Assembly: GCF_014596525.1 (NCBI RefSeq)
Contig: NZ_MSJP01000053.1
Location: forward strand, 1 to 64,000
DNA: 64,000 nucleotides
Origin: Streptomyces sp. CBMA291
GTDB taxonomy: Bacteria; Actinomycetota; Actinomycetes; Streptomycetales; Streptomycetaceae
Direction of reading: 5' to 3'
A program made the position numbers and the translations under genes. Within the stretch, counting starts at the first letter, position 1. The number at the start of each line of letters is the position of its first letter. The notes below the pieces were generated by a model. The model had not been told where the DNA came from. It saw nothing but the letters and a program-made list of their open reading frames with translations, and did not search any database. Shown piece by piece: positions 34,428 through 42,775 of this stretch.

Positions 34428-35297
34428 TCACTCGGGGAGGGTGTCCAGGGTTCCCCGGGCGACCATGGTCACGTCGCCGCCCACCCGGATGTCGCGCAGG
34501 TCGTCGGGGGTTCCCTGTGGAAGGACGCTGATTCGGCTCGGGCGGCCGGTGAAGCGTCCCTGCCGCAGCACGAACTCCTCCTCGACGGGCACGACGCGGT
34601 GCCTGGCCAGGTACGCGCCCACGCAGCCGGCCGCGCTGCCGGTCGCGACGTCCTCCAGGACGCCGTCGTTGTTCCAGTGGCGGCCTTCCAGGGCCTCGAC
34701 GTCGACCACGTACGCGAACTGCGCTCCGTACCTCGCGATCAGTTCCGCGAAGTCCTCGCGGACGATCCTCGCCTCCGCCAGCCCCGCGGTCACCGGGACG
34801 ACGAGGTAGCGCAGGCCGGTGGAGACGACGCTCAGGGGGAGGTCGGCGAGTGCCCGGCCGGGCAGGTTCAGGGCCTCGGCGATCTCCGGCCGGTCCCGCT
34901 CCGGGACGATCGCGAGGAACTCCGGCTCGCCCTGGTCCAGTTCCGCGTGGTACCCGGTGGCGGTGCGCCGGGTGGTCACCTCGACGCTCCGGCCGGTCAG
35001 CCGGAAGGTCCGGCGCAGCGGTCCGGGGCGGCCGTCGCGCTCGTGCAGGACGGCGGCGGCGCCCAGGACCGGGTGCCCGGCGAAGTCGAGTTCCCCGAAG
35101 AGGTCGAAGACCCGGGCGGTGACGTCCGTCGTCCCGTCCCCGGCGCTCAGGAAGATCGTCTCGAAGTGCCGGAGTTCCCGGGTGATCGCCAGCATCCGCG
35201 CGGTGGACAGGCCCGGATTCCCGGGGAAGACGGCGAGGCTGTTGCCGGTGAACGCCTTGTCCGCGAACACGTCGACATGCCGATAACTCAAGGTCAT
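34428..35297 (-). CDS. PhzF-family isomerase/epimerase
   Basis: 289 residues, normal for PhzF proteins (two-lobed diaminopimelate-epimerase fold). The catalytic Glu is in LRHFETIFLS (Glu46), and the other lobe supplies DVATGSAAGCVGAYLARH; ELDFAGHPVLGAAAVL is the conserved Gly-His loop. Known members isomerise dihydro-hydroxyanthranilate or related compounds; most are of unknown substrate. Divergent from a MocR-type regulator, a common pairing suggesting control by a PLP- or amino-acid-derived signal. Confidence 0.92.
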   Translation of the reverse strand: MTLSYRHVDVFADKAFTGNSLAVFPGNPGLSTARMLAITRELRHFETIFLSAGDGTTDVTARVFDLFGELDFAGHPVLGAAAVLHERDGRPGPLRRTFRLTGRSVEVTTRRTATGYHAELDQGEPEFLAIVPERDRPEIAEALNLPGRALADLPLSVVSTGLRYLVVPVTAGLAEARIVREDFAELIARYGAQFAYVVDVEALEGRHWNNDGVLEDVATGSAAGCVGAYLARHRVVPVEEEFVLRQGRFTGRPSRISVLPQGTPDDLRDIRVGGDVTMVARGTLDTLPE

Positions 35298-35369
35298 GTG
35301 GTTTCCAGGGCGGCTGTGGTGGTGCGGGGTGACGGTTCGACGCTAGGCGGGACCGGCCGTCCCGTCATG

Positions 35370-35387
35370 ATCCAATCCAGCTAGAGT
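35370..35387 (+). promoter_or_regulatory. Promoter and direct repeat upstream of the MocR gene
   Basis: ATCCA-ATCCA direct repeat (35370-35379) followed by TAGAGT (35382-35387), a -10-like hexamer 7 nt before GTG 35395. Direct repeats next to the promoter are typical of MocR autoregulation. Confidence 0.55.
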
Positions 35388-35394
35388 GGCCCAG

Positions 35395-36825
35395 GTGAAC
35401 AGCGCTGTGCGGCACGTCCCGGCGTCGTGGTTCCCCCGTCTGCTCGGCGACTGGCGCGGCGGTGAAGGTCCCCTCGCCCGGCGCCTGGCCGTCGCCGTGG
35501 AGAAGGCCGTCCACGACGGCCGGCTGCCGCTGGGGGCGCGGCTTCCCGCCGAGCGCCTCCTCGCCGGTGAACTCGGGATCGCCAGAGGCACCGTGACGGC
35601 GTGCTATCGCATCCTGCGGGGCGAGGGGCTGATCACCACCCGGACCGGTTCGGGCAGCACGGTCTCCCTGCCGCCCCGGCTGCGGGACCGTCTCTCGCCG
35701 TGGGCGGGCGACCGGGGCCTGGCGGGCAGGGGCGGCGCGGCGCTCGACCTGACCGTCGCGGAGCCCGCGGCGCCGTTCGACGCACTCCTGCGGGCGGTGC
35801 GCGCGGCGGCGGAGACCCTGCCCGCCGCGCTGTCGCCCGGCACCGCCGACGGCGCAGGGGCGTCGGCGCTGCGGACCTTCATCGCCGACGCCTACCGCGC
35901 CCGGGGGCTCCCGACCCTCGCGGAGAACCTCCTTCTGACCAGCGGCGCCGACGCCGCGCTGAGCCTGCTCGCCGCGGCGTATCTGCGGCAGAACAGCAGG
36001 GTCGTCGTGGACTCCCCCACCTACCCCGGCGCGCTCGCCACGTTCCGCGCCGCCGGAGCCAGGCTCGTCGCGCAGCCCCTCGGCCCCACCGGCTGGGACG
36101 TTGCCGCCCTCGACCGCACTCTGCGGGCGGTCCGGCCGTCCCTGACCTATCTGGTCCCCGACTTCCACAATCCCACCGGTCTGCTGATGGGCGAGGACGA
36201 GCGCGGGGAACTCCGGCACCGCCTGCGCGACCACGACACCCTGGCCGTCTTCGACGAGACCATGCGGGAGATCGACCTGCGCCCGCCGCCCGCTCCGCCG
36301 CCCCGTCCCGTCACGCGTACCGATGTCCGCAACGTCGTGTACGTGGGCTCCCTCGGCAAGTCGCTGTGGCCGGGCCTTCGCGTGGGATGGATTCGCGCCC
36401 ACCCCGACGTCGTCCGCCGGCTGGCGGCGCTCCCGCTCGCGGCCGCCCTCGCGCCCTCGCCGTTGGACCGGCTCGTCGCGACCCGGCTCGTGGACAGCCT
36501 GGAGGACGTCCTCGGCCGCCGTCGCGCCCAGTTGCGCGAGCAGCGCGACCACCTGGTCTCCCGCCTGTCCGCGCTGCCGTGGTGCCGCTTCCCGACCCCG
36601 CAGGGCGGTCTGTCCCTGTGGCTCGAACTCCCCGGCGTCGACTCCGGCCGGCTGGCCGCGCTCGCCGCCGCGCGCGGGCTCTCCCTCACACCGGGCTTCC
36701 ACTTCTCCCCCGACGGCGCCCTGGACCACTACCTGCGCCTCCCGTTCACCCTCCCGCCCAAGGCGCTCGACGCGGCGGTCGACCGGCTCGTCGAGGCCCA
36801 TGCCGCCTTGGCGGACACTCCCTGA
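35395..36825 (+). CDS. MocR-type regulator (GntR helix-turn-helix plus aminotransferase-like domain)
   Basis: 476 residues from GTG 35395, chosen because TAGAGT lies 7 nt upstream (leaderless); GTG 35386 is the alternative. Residues about 30-95 form a GntR winged helix (ARLPAERLLAGELGIARGTV then TACYRILRGEGLITTR). The rest is a fold-type I aminotransferase with PDFHNPTG and the PLP lysine in VGSLGKSLWPGLRVGW. MocR proteins use PLP or aminated ligands as signal and regulate metabolism of amines, amino acids or vitamin B6. Here the divergent PhzF/GNAT genes are the likely targets. Confidence 0.92.
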   Translation: MNSAVRHVPASWFPRLLGDWRGGEGPLARRLAVAVEKAVHDGRLPLGARLPAERLLAGELGIARGTVTACYRILRGEGLITTRTGSGSTVSLPPRLRDRLSPWAGDRGLAGRGGAALDLTVAEPAAPFDALLRAVRAAAETLPAALSPGTADGAGASALRTFIADAYRARGLPTLAENLLLTSGADAALSLLAAAYLRQNSRVVVDSPTYPGALATFRAAGARLVAQPLGPTGWDVAALDRTLRAVRPSLTYLVPDFHNPTGLLMGEDERGELRHRLRDHDTLAVFDETMREIDLRPPPAPPPRPVTRTDVRNVVYVGSLGKSLWPGLRVGWIRAHPDVVRRLAALPLAAALAPSPLDRLVATRLVDSLEDVLGRRRAQLREQRDHLVSRLSALPWCRFPTPQGGLSLWLELPGVDSGRLAALAAARGLSLTPGFHFSPDGALDHYLRLPFTLPPKALDAAVDRLVEAHAALADTP

Positions 36826-36891
36826 CCAGGCCGCGCGTGCCCCGGGGCGGAGGGTGTTCCGGGGTGGGGCGTGCGCCGGGGGGGGAGTGCA

Positions 36892-36966
36892 CTCCGGGGT
36901 GGAGGTGCTCCGGGGTGGAGGTGCTCCGGGGTGGAGGTGCTCCGGGGAGGGCGCGCTCCGGGGGGC
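36892..36966 (+). repeat. 16-bp G-rich tandem repeat
   Basis: Units of CTCCGGGGTGGAGGTG at 36892, 36908 and 36924 (perfect), then degenerate units at 36940 and 36956. Each carries a GGGG run on the + strand, so at least four evenly spaced G-tracts exist. It lies within the 218-bp gap upstream of the radical SAM gene. Confidence 0.9.
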
Positions 36967-37043
36967 CCGCCCGGCCGTCCGGTGGTACGCGCGCGTAGCG
37001 TGGGGTTTCGTCGGCTTCTTCCCTCACCACTGGAGATCCGCCT

Positions 37044-38369
37044 GTGTCCAGCGCCGCCCCGACCCGTACCGCCCTCGTCGAATCCCTCATGGAGCGCCTC
37101 CCCGGCGTGCCGCCCGAGGCGGTCGTCAAGGAGGACCTGCTGCGCGGCGGGCTCGCCTTCGACCCGTCCGCGCTGAGCGGCGGCGAGGGGGGCGACGTGA
37201 AGCCGAAGTCGTACTTCATCTTCTCCTTCGACCACCGCACGCTGCCGGAACTCGGGGAGGCGGCGCTGAACCGGCCGCCGGAGGAGATCGTGCTGACCGG
37301 CGGCCCGTACGGGCTGCGGCGCACGGTGGTGTCGGTGCGGGTCAACCCCTCCTCGCCGTATCGGGTGGCGCCGGACGGCGACGGAGCCCTCGCGCTGTTC
37401 CTCGACGGGGTGCGGATCGCGGACGTCGGTCTGCCGCCGATGCCGGAGTACTACCGGCACCCGCTGTCCAACGGGAAGTCCGTGATGGAGGTCGCCCCCA
37501 CCATTCAGTGGGGTTATCTGATCTACCTCACGGTGTTCCGGGTCTGTCAGTACTTCGGCGCCAAGGAGGAGTGCCAGTACTGCGACATCAACCACAACTG
37601 GCGCCAGCACAAGGCGGCGGGCCGCCCGTACACCGGGGTGAAGCCGGTCGACGAGGTCCTGGAGGCCCTGGAGATCATCGACCGGCACGACACCGCGCGG
37701 GCGTCGACGGCGTACACCCTCACGGGCGGGGCGGTCACCTCGCGCGTGGGCGGGAAGGACGAGGCCGACTTCTACGGGCAGTACGCGCGCGCGATCGAGG
37801 AGCGCTTCCCCGGCCGCTGGATCGGCAAGGTCGTGGCCCAGGCACTGCCGAAGGCCGACGTCCAGCGCTTCCACGACTACGGCATCCGGATCTACCACCC
37901 GAACTACGAGGTCTGGGACCGGCGCCTGTTCGAGCTGTACTGCCCCGGCAAGGAGCGGTACATCGGCCGGGACGAGTGGCACCGGCGCATCCTGGACTCG
38001 GCGGAGGTCTTCGGGCCGCGCAACGTCATCCCGAACTTCGTCGCGGGCGTCGAGATGGCCCGCCCCTCCGGCTTCCTGACCGTGGACGAGGCCATCGCCT
38101 CCACCCGGGAGGGCCTGCGGTTCTTCATGTCGCGGGGGATCACGCCCCGGTTCACCACCTGGTGCCCGGAGCCGACGACCCCGCTGGGCCGCGAGAACCC
38201 GGACGGCGCCCCGCTCGAATACCACCTGCGGCTCCTCGACGCGTACACCGAGACCCTCGCCGAGTACGGGCTGACCGCGCCGCCCGGATACGGTCCCGCG
38301 GGCCCCGGGCGGGCTGTGTTCTCCGTCAGCTCCTTCATGGACGCGCTGCCCCCGGCTCCCGGCGAGTGA
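37044..38369 (+). CDS. Radical SAM protein with C-x8-C-x2-C cluster motif
   Basis: 441 residues from GTG 37044 (TGGAG at 37031-37035). The [4Fe-4S] ligands appear to be Cys168, Cys177 and Cys180 in VCQYFGAKEECQYCDINHN, spacing C-x8-C-x2-C, with the aromatic residue before the last Cys as in radical SAM enzymes (CxxxCxxC is standard). Downstream strands AYTLTGGAVTS (GGE-like SAM-binding motif) and VVAQALPKADVQRFHDYGI support a partial TIM barrel. An about 150-residue N-terminal domain precedes it. Probably generates a 5'-deoxyadenosyl radical; substrate unknown. Single gene, ends at a hairpin. Confidence 0.82.
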   Translation: MSSAAPTRTALVESLMERLPGVPPEAVVKEDLLRGGLAFDPSALSGGEGGDVKPKSYFIFSFDHRTLPELGEAALNRPPEEIVLTGGPYGLRRTVVSVRVNPSSPYRVAPDGDGALALFLDGVRIADVGLPPMPEYYRHPLSNGKSVMEVAPTIQWGYLIYLTVFRVCQYFGAKEECQYCDINHNWRQHKAAGRPYTGVKPVDEVLEALEIIDRHDTARASTAYTLTGGAVTSRVGGKDEADFYGQYARAIEERFPGRWIGKVVAQALPKADVQRFHDYGIRIYHPNYEVWDRRLFELYCPGKERYIGRDEWHRRILDSAEVFGPRNVIPNFVAGVEMARPSGFLTVDEAIASTREGLRFFMSRGITPRFTTWCPEPTTPLGRENPDGAPLEYHLRLLDAYTETLAEYGLTAPPGYGPAGPGRAVFSVSSFMDALPPAPGE

Positions 38370-38390
38370 CGGAGCCGGAGTGGGGTACGC

Positions 38391-38426
38391 CCGTGGTCCG
38401 GGGGTCCTGAAGGCCCCGGACCACGG
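38391..38426. terminator. Bidirectional terminator
   Basis: Perfect 13-bp stem CCGTGGTCCGGGG (38391-38403) with 38414-38426 and a 10-nt loop, between the convergent radical SAM and cold-shock-domain genes. Confidence 0.8.
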
Positions 38427-38427
38427 C

Positions 38428-38634
38428 TCAGGGGCGGATCTCCCTCGCCTCGAAGCGGCCCGCGCCGAGGACGAGGACGAAGGTGACCTGCTGGCCCTCG
38501 GAGAGCGAGCGGTCGCCGCCCTCGATGTCCTCGGCGCGGAAGTAGACCTGTTCCCCCGACCCCACGGGGATGACGAACCCGTATCCGCCGGCGCGGTTGA
38601 AGGAATGCACGAACCCTTTGCTTCTGCCTTCCAC
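38428..38634 (-). CDS. Divergent cold-shock-domain protein
   Basis: 68 residues, the length of CspA proteins. RNP1-like GGYGFVIP and RNP2-like VYFRAEDI replace the usual GFGFI and VFVHxSAI; KGFVHSFNRAGGYGF and SLSEGQQVTFVL complete the single OB fold. Binds single-stranded nucleic acid; role as RNA chaperone is inferred. Start GTG 38634 follows GCAGGAGGCC. It lies downstream of the DJ-1 gene but has its own promoter with a 16-bp palindrome. Confidence 0.87.
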   Translation of the reverse strand: MEGRSKGFVHSFNRAGGYGFVIPVGSGEQVYFRAEDIEGGDRSLSEGQQVTFVLVLGAGRFEAREIRP

Positions 38635-38720
38635 GGCGGCCTCCTGCTCCCGTGTCCGTGACCGTGCCCGCGTACGGCCTCCGCGCAGCCCCCGTACTGT
38701 CTTCGCGTGGATTTCGTACG

Positions 38721-38736
38721 CATCTCCTAGGAGATG
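38721..38736. promoter_or_regulatory. 16-bp perfect palindrome
   Basis: CATCTCCTAGGAGATG, AT-richer than its surroundings, 87 bp upstream of the cold-shock-domain start. Likely operator; cognate regulator unknown. Confidence 0.5.
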
Positions 38737-38824
38737 TACCCCGTCCGGAGGCGGTTCGCCCGTCGGGAGGCGCGATACGGCACCGGGCGGTCAGCCGGTG
38801 GTCAGCCGGGCGCTCGGGAGTCGG

Positions 38825-39574
38825 TCAGGCGGCCGTCCAGACCGTGCCCCTGGCCTCGTACTCCAGCATGGCTTCCAGGCTGTTCGCCACGCCCGCGCCG
38901 AACTCGCGCCGGGCCAGCCAGAGGGCCAGTTCCAGACCGGAGGTGACGCCGCCGGCGGTCACCAGATCGCCGTCGTCGACCACCCGCGCGCCCTTCAGAA
39001 GACCGCCCTGGGCCTCCAGATCGGGGCGGGCCTTGTGGTGGGTCGTACAGGGACGGCCACGGGTGATCCCGGCGGCGGAGAGCAGCATCACCCCGGTGCA
39101 CAGGGCTCCGATGGTCAGCCCCGGGCGGACGGCCGCCGCGAGGGCGCGGGGCAGCACGCCCCGGTCGATCTCCGCCCACACGCCGGGGTCGTCACGGCGG
39201 GCGTAGCCGCCGCCGGGGACCACGAGGAGGTCGGCCTTGTGCGGGGCCCAGGGGTGGACGACGCGCACCTTGGTCCCGTAGGCGGCGGTGATCGTGCGGG
39301 GCCCGTCGACGGTGACCTGGTGGACCTCCACCGGGCGCCCGGCGAAGAACTTGGCGGCGGAGAGCACCTCGTAGGGGGCGGCGAAGTCGATCTCCTCGAC
39401 GCCGTCGAAGAGGACGAGGTGGATACGGAAGGGGCGGTCCGCCGCGGGCGCGGCCGAAGCGGCGGCGGTCTCGGCGGCGGTCCGCGCGGCGGCGGGTGCG
39501 GTCGTGGTGACGCCCGCGAGGGCCCCGGTGGCGCCGAGGGCGGTGGTGGCGCGGAGCAGGTTGCGGCGGTCCAT
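38825..39574 (-). CDS. DJ-1/PfpI-family protein with Tat signal
   Basis: 249 residues from ATG 39574. The start MDRRNLLRATTALGATGAL is a twin-arginine signal, so export across the membrane is expected. The class-I glutamine-amidotransferase-like fold has the nucleophile elbow GALCTGVMLLSAAG (Cys) and the conserved acidic residue in FDGVEEIDFAAPYEVL. Closest known pattern is the isonitrile-hydratase/ThiJ branch, usually cytoplasmic; a Tat-exported member is less common. Substrate unknown. Separated from the amidohydrolase by a terminator, so probably its own unit. Confidence 0.88.
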   Translation of the reverse strand: MDRRNLLRATTALGATGALAGVTTTAPAAARTAAETAAASAAPAADRPFRIHLVLFDGVEEIDFAAPYEVLSAAKFFAGRPVEVHQVTVDGPRTITAAYGTKVRVVHPWAPHKADLLVVPGGGYARRDDPGVWAEIDRGVLPRALAAAVRPGLTIGALCTGVMLLSAAGITRGRPCTTHHKARPDLEAQGGLLKGARVVDDGDLVTAGGVTSGLELALWLARREFGAGVANSLEAMLEYEARGTVWTAA

Positions 39575-39672
39575 GGTTCTCCCCGTGAAGGTGGACGGGA
39601 CCAAAGTCTCGGTCCCGTCCAGGGAGTCGGACGCACCCGCCCGAAGGTTCCCGGGAATCCCGACAGGCCTAC

Positions 39673-39715
39673 CGGGAACGGTGATTGACGAGGCGTCAGT
39701 CAGTCACCGTTCCCG
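39673..39715 (-). terminator. Terminator of the amidohydrolase operon
   Basis: Perfect 12-bp arms CGGGAACGGTGA (39673-39684) and complement (39704-39715), 41 bp downstream of the amidohydrolase stop. Confidence 0.7.
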
Positions 39716-39755
39716 CCGGATCGCCCCGCCCTCCCTCGTCCGACCTCATCCGCCC

Positions 39756-41417
39756 TCATCCGCCCCAGGTGAGACGGCCGCCCAGATACGTGGCCGTGAC
39801 CCGGGCCTCCTCCGGGAGGCGCTCGGGCGGGACGGTGTACGGGTCGCGGGCGAGGATCGTGAGGTCGGCGCGGAGTCCGGGGCGGAGCGAGCCGATCTCC
39901 TCGTCCAGGTGGAGCTGCCAGGCGGGGTGCGCGGTGACGGCGAGGAGCGCCTCGTCGAGGGTGAGGCGTTCCTCGGTGCCGTGGATCCGGCCGCTGGCGG
40001 GGGTGGCGCGGGTGAGGGCGGTGGCGACCGAGGAGAGCGGGTCGGTCGGGGAGCAGACGCCGTCGTTGTGGAGCGAGACGCGGTGGCCGGCGTCCCAGGC
40101 GGAGCGGACGGCCATCCAGCGGGCGGCGACCTCGGGGCCGAAGAGGTCGTCCTCCAGGACATCGCCCCACCAGCGCAGATGGTCCATGAACAGGCTGACG
40201 GTGGCGCCGAGTCCGGCGGCCCTGCGGTACTGGTCGGGGGTGACCGCCCCGCAGTGCTCCATGCGGGGGCGCAGGGCGCGGAAGGAATCCGGGTCGGCGG
40301 CGGCGGCCCGCGCGTAGGCGTCGAGGACGGCTTCGAAGGTGACGTCCCCGTGGACGTGACAGGCCACCGGGTAGCCCTGGGCGACGAACGCCTCGGTGAG
40401 TCCGGCGAGTTGGTCGGGGGTGTAGTTCTGGGGGGCGTGGTTGCAGCGGCCGGGTCCCATCGCGCGGGTGGCGGGGGTGTCCAGGTAGGGGAAGCTGGTG
40501 GAGACCGTGCCTTCCCAGGCGGTGCCCTCGGCCCACAGTTTCATGCCGGAGATGCCGAACAGCTCCTCGGCCGGGGCGTGTCCGGCGAAGCGGCGGCCGG
40601 GGTCGGCGGCGAGCGCGGGGGTGCCCATGAGATACGAGCGGACGCGGACGGCGGCGTCGGGGCGGGCCGCCGCGTCGCGGAGCGCGGGGAGGAAGGAGGG
40701 TTCCGTGGCGAGGTCGGCGACGGTGGTGATGCCGACCCTGGCGTGTTCGGCGTACGCCCAGCGGAGGGCGGCGGCCAGCCGGTCGGGTTTGAGCCGGTCC
40801 CCGACGACCACCCACAGCATGGCCTCGACGGCGGCGCTTTCGAGTGCTTCGCCGGTGGGTTCGCCGTGCGCGTCGCGGACGAACCGGGCACCCGCCGGGT
40901 CGGGGGTGTCCCGGGTGATCCCGGCGGCGCGCAGGGCGGCCGAGTTGCCCCAGGCTGCGTGGCCGCTGTTGGTGACGAGGATGAGGGGCGCGTCGGGGCG
41001 GAGCGCGTCGAGCGCCTCCCGGGTCGGCGGGGTCAGATCGCGCTGGAGCAGGAGGTCGACGCCGTAGGCGCAGACGGGTTCGCCGGGTGCGGCGGCGGCG
41101 ATGGCCGCGCGGACGCGTTCCATGACGAGGGCGCCGGTGGGGACGGTGAAGGGGCGGACGTCGACGGCGGGCGGGGCGACGGCGAGGGCGAGCATGACGG
41201 GGTGCCCGTGGGCCTCGACGAAGCCGGGCAGGAGGGCCCGCCCCGCCAGGTCGACGACCTCGGTCGTACGGCCCCGCAGGCGCAGGATCTCGTCGCGGGT
41301 GCCGACGGCGGTGATCCGTCCGTCGCGGACGGCGAGGGCTTCGGCGCGGGGGCGGGCGGGGTCCATGGTGAGGACGGGTCCGCCGGTGAAGACGAGGTCG
41401 GGGGTGTCGTCAGGCAC
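39756..41417 (-). CDS. YtcJ-like amidohydrolase
   Basis: 553 residues from GTG 41417 with GAAGGAG upstream. Amidohydrolase-superfamily metal-dependent enzyme of the YtcJ/LAF3 group: N-terminal beta-sandwich (LVFTGGPVLTMDPARPRAEA), metal motif LLPGFVEAHGHP, central KLWAEGTAWEG, later metal ligands in ACHVHGDV and RMEHCGAV, and SLHNDGVCSPTDPL. Hydrolyses amide or ester-like bonds, substrate unresolved. Last gene of the MFS-M20-amidohydrolase operon; a duplicated 39-bp segment carries its start region. Confidence 0.9.
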   Translation of the reverse strand: MPDDTPDLVFTGGPVLTMDPARPRAEALAVRDGRITAVGTRDEILRLRGRTTEVVDLAGRALLPGFVEAHGHPVMLALAVAPPAVDVRPFTVPTGALVMERVRAAIAAAAPGEPVCAYGVDLLLQRDLTPPTREALDALRPDAPLILVTNSGHAAWGNSAALRAAGITRDTPDPAGARFVRDAHGEPTGEALESAAVEAMLWVVVGDRLKPDRLAAALRWAYAEHARVGITTVADLATEPSFLPALRDAAARPDAAVRVRSYLMGTPALAADPGRRFAGHAPAEELFGISGMKLWAEGTAWEGTVSTSFPYLDTPATRAMGPGRCNHAPQNYTPDQLAGLTEAFVAQGYPVACHVHGDVTFEAVLDAYARAAAADPDSFRALRPRMEHCGAVTPDQYRRAAGLGATVSLFMDHLRWWGDVLEDDLFGPEVAARWMAVRSAWDAGHRVSLHNDGVCSPTDPLSSVATALTRATPASGRIHGTEERLTLDEALLAVTAHPAWQLHLDEEIGSLRPGLRADLTILARDPYTVPPERLPEEARVTATYLGGRLTWGG

Positions 41418-41520
41418 CGGGGGTCTCCTTCGCGAGCCGGGAAGTGGTGTCGGGCACCGGGGTCTCCTTCGTACGCCGGAAAGTGGTGTCAGGCACCCGG
41501 GGTCTCCTTCGTGAGCCAGG
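41408..41520 (-). repeat. 39-bp direct repeats spanning a gene end and the next gene start
   Basis: Three copies (41408-41447, 41448-41486, 41487-41520). Each contains, on the minus strand, GAAGGAGACCCC then a GGTGCCTGA-type end. The right-most copy encodes the last residues and stop of the M20 gene; the left-most provides the RBS and GTG start of the amidohydrolase. Confidence 0.85.
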
Positions 41521-42775
41521 GGGCCGCCGCCGCGAGCAGGGCGGTCACGCCGAGGGGGATGGTGGGGCCGGGCACGGGGGCGAAGTGCGGGGAGTGGTTG
41601 GAGGGGACGGTGTCGGGGAGGCCGTTCTCCAGGAGGGTGGCGAGGCCGATGCCCTCGTACAGGGCGGGGTCGGCGCCGCCGAAGTGCCAGAAGACGGAGG
41701 GGACGCCGAGCGCGGTGCCGAAGACGCCGAAGTCCTCGCTGCCGGTGATGGCCTGGGGCAGGGTGAAGACCTGGCCCTCGCCCAGGGTCCCGGCGAGTGC
41801 CCGCTGGACGACGGCGGTGGCGCCCGGCTCGTTCACGGTGACCGGGAAGGAGTGGATGGGGGCGAACTCGGGCTCCTTGGGGGCGCCGGAGGCGGCGGCT
41901 TCGGCGCGGACGATCCGCTCGATGGCGGCGAGGACCCGGTCGCGTACCGCCGGGGTGGTCGACCTGATGTTGATCTTCAGTTCGGCGGTGTCCGGGATGA
42001 TGTTCTCCTTGGTCCCGGCGTGCAGCGAGCCGACGGTGACGACCGCCGTCTGCGAGGCGCCGATCTCCCGGGAGACCACGGTCTGGAGCCGCATCACGAC
42101 GGCGGCGGCCATCACGATGGGGTCGATGGCGGTCTCGGGGGTCGAACCGTGGCCGCCGCGCCCGAAGAGGGTCACCCGGAGGCTGTCGGAGGCTGCCATC
42201 ACGGCGCCCGGCCGGGTGGCGAGGAAGCCGACGGGGGCGGGGGCGACATGCTGGGCCAGGCAGATCTCGGCGCGGGGGAAGCGGTCGAGGAAGCCGTCCT
42301 CGATCATGGCGGGGGCGCCGCCGACCTCTTCGGCGGGCTGGAAGACGGCGACGACGGTGCCGTGCCAGGCGTCCTGGTGGGCGGCGAGCTGTCCGGTGGC
42401 GCCGAGCAGACAGGTGACGTGCATGTCGTGCCCGCAGGCGTGCATGACGGGGACGTCGTTGCCGTCGCGGTCGGTGCCCCGCGCTGTGGAGGCGTACGGC
42501 AGGCCGGTCTTCTCCTCCACCGGCAGGGCGTCCATGTCGGCGCGGAGCAGGACGACGGGTCCCGGGCCGTTGGCGAGGACGCCGACGACGCCGGTGCGGC
42601 CGACGCCCTCGGTGACCTCCCAGCCCTGGGCGCGCAGCCGCTCGGCGACGACGCCCGCGGTACGGAACTCCTGGAACGACAGCTCGGGATGGGCGTGCAA
42701 GTCCTCGTACAGAGCACGCAGTTCGGGCAGTCGGGCGTCGAGTCCGGCGAGCAGCGGGGTGGCGGCGGTGGTCAT
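41489..42775 (-). CDS. M20-family amidohydrolase/peptidase
   Basis: 428 residues from ATG 42775, overlapping the MFS stop (ATGA). Metal-dependent aminoacylase-type enzyme: MHACGHDMHVTCLLGA carries the first metal ligands, AVFQPAEEVGGAP the catalytic Glu pair, and AQHVAPAPVGF and TGSEDFGVFG further ligands; the lid-domain strand FGRGGHGSTPE is typical of the IAA-amino-acid-hydrolase/HipO branch. Cleaves N-acyl amino acids or similar amides. Together with the transporter it probably imports and deacylates an N-acylated compound. Confidence 0.93.
   Translation of the reverse strand: MTTAATPLLAGLDARLPELRALYEDLHAHPELSFQEFRTAGVVAERLRAQGWEVTEGVGRTGVVGVLANGPGPVVLLRADMDALPVEEKTGLPYASTARGTDRDGNDVPVMHACGHDMHVTCLLGATGQLAAHQDAWHGTVVAVFQPAEEVGGAPAMIEDGFLDRFPRAEICLAQHVAPAPVGFLATRPGAVMAASDSLRVTLFGRGGHGSTPETAIDPIVMAAAVVMRLQTVVSREIGASQTAVVTVGSLHAGTKENIIPDTAELKINIRSTTPAVRDRVLAAIERIVRAEAAASGAPKEPEFAPIHSFPVTVNEPGATAVVQRALAGTLGEGQVFTLPQAITGSEDFGVFGTALGVPSVFWHFGGADPALYEGIGLATLLENGLPDTVPSNHSPHFAPVPGPTIPLGVTALLAAAAPWLTKETPGA

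Noticed and set aside
31669..34809. Open frame of more than 1000 codons on the + strand covering the membrane protein, sigma factor and part of the PhzF region
   Set aside because: Only the first part has coherent protein features; beyond about 32850 it is antisense or out-of-frame to well-supported genes and reads as Arg/Pro/Gly-rich noise.
36892..36966. Coding extension upstream of the radical SAM gene through the G-rich repeat
   Set aside because: The 16-bp unit shifts frame each copy, and GTG 37044 has a good ribosome-binding site.
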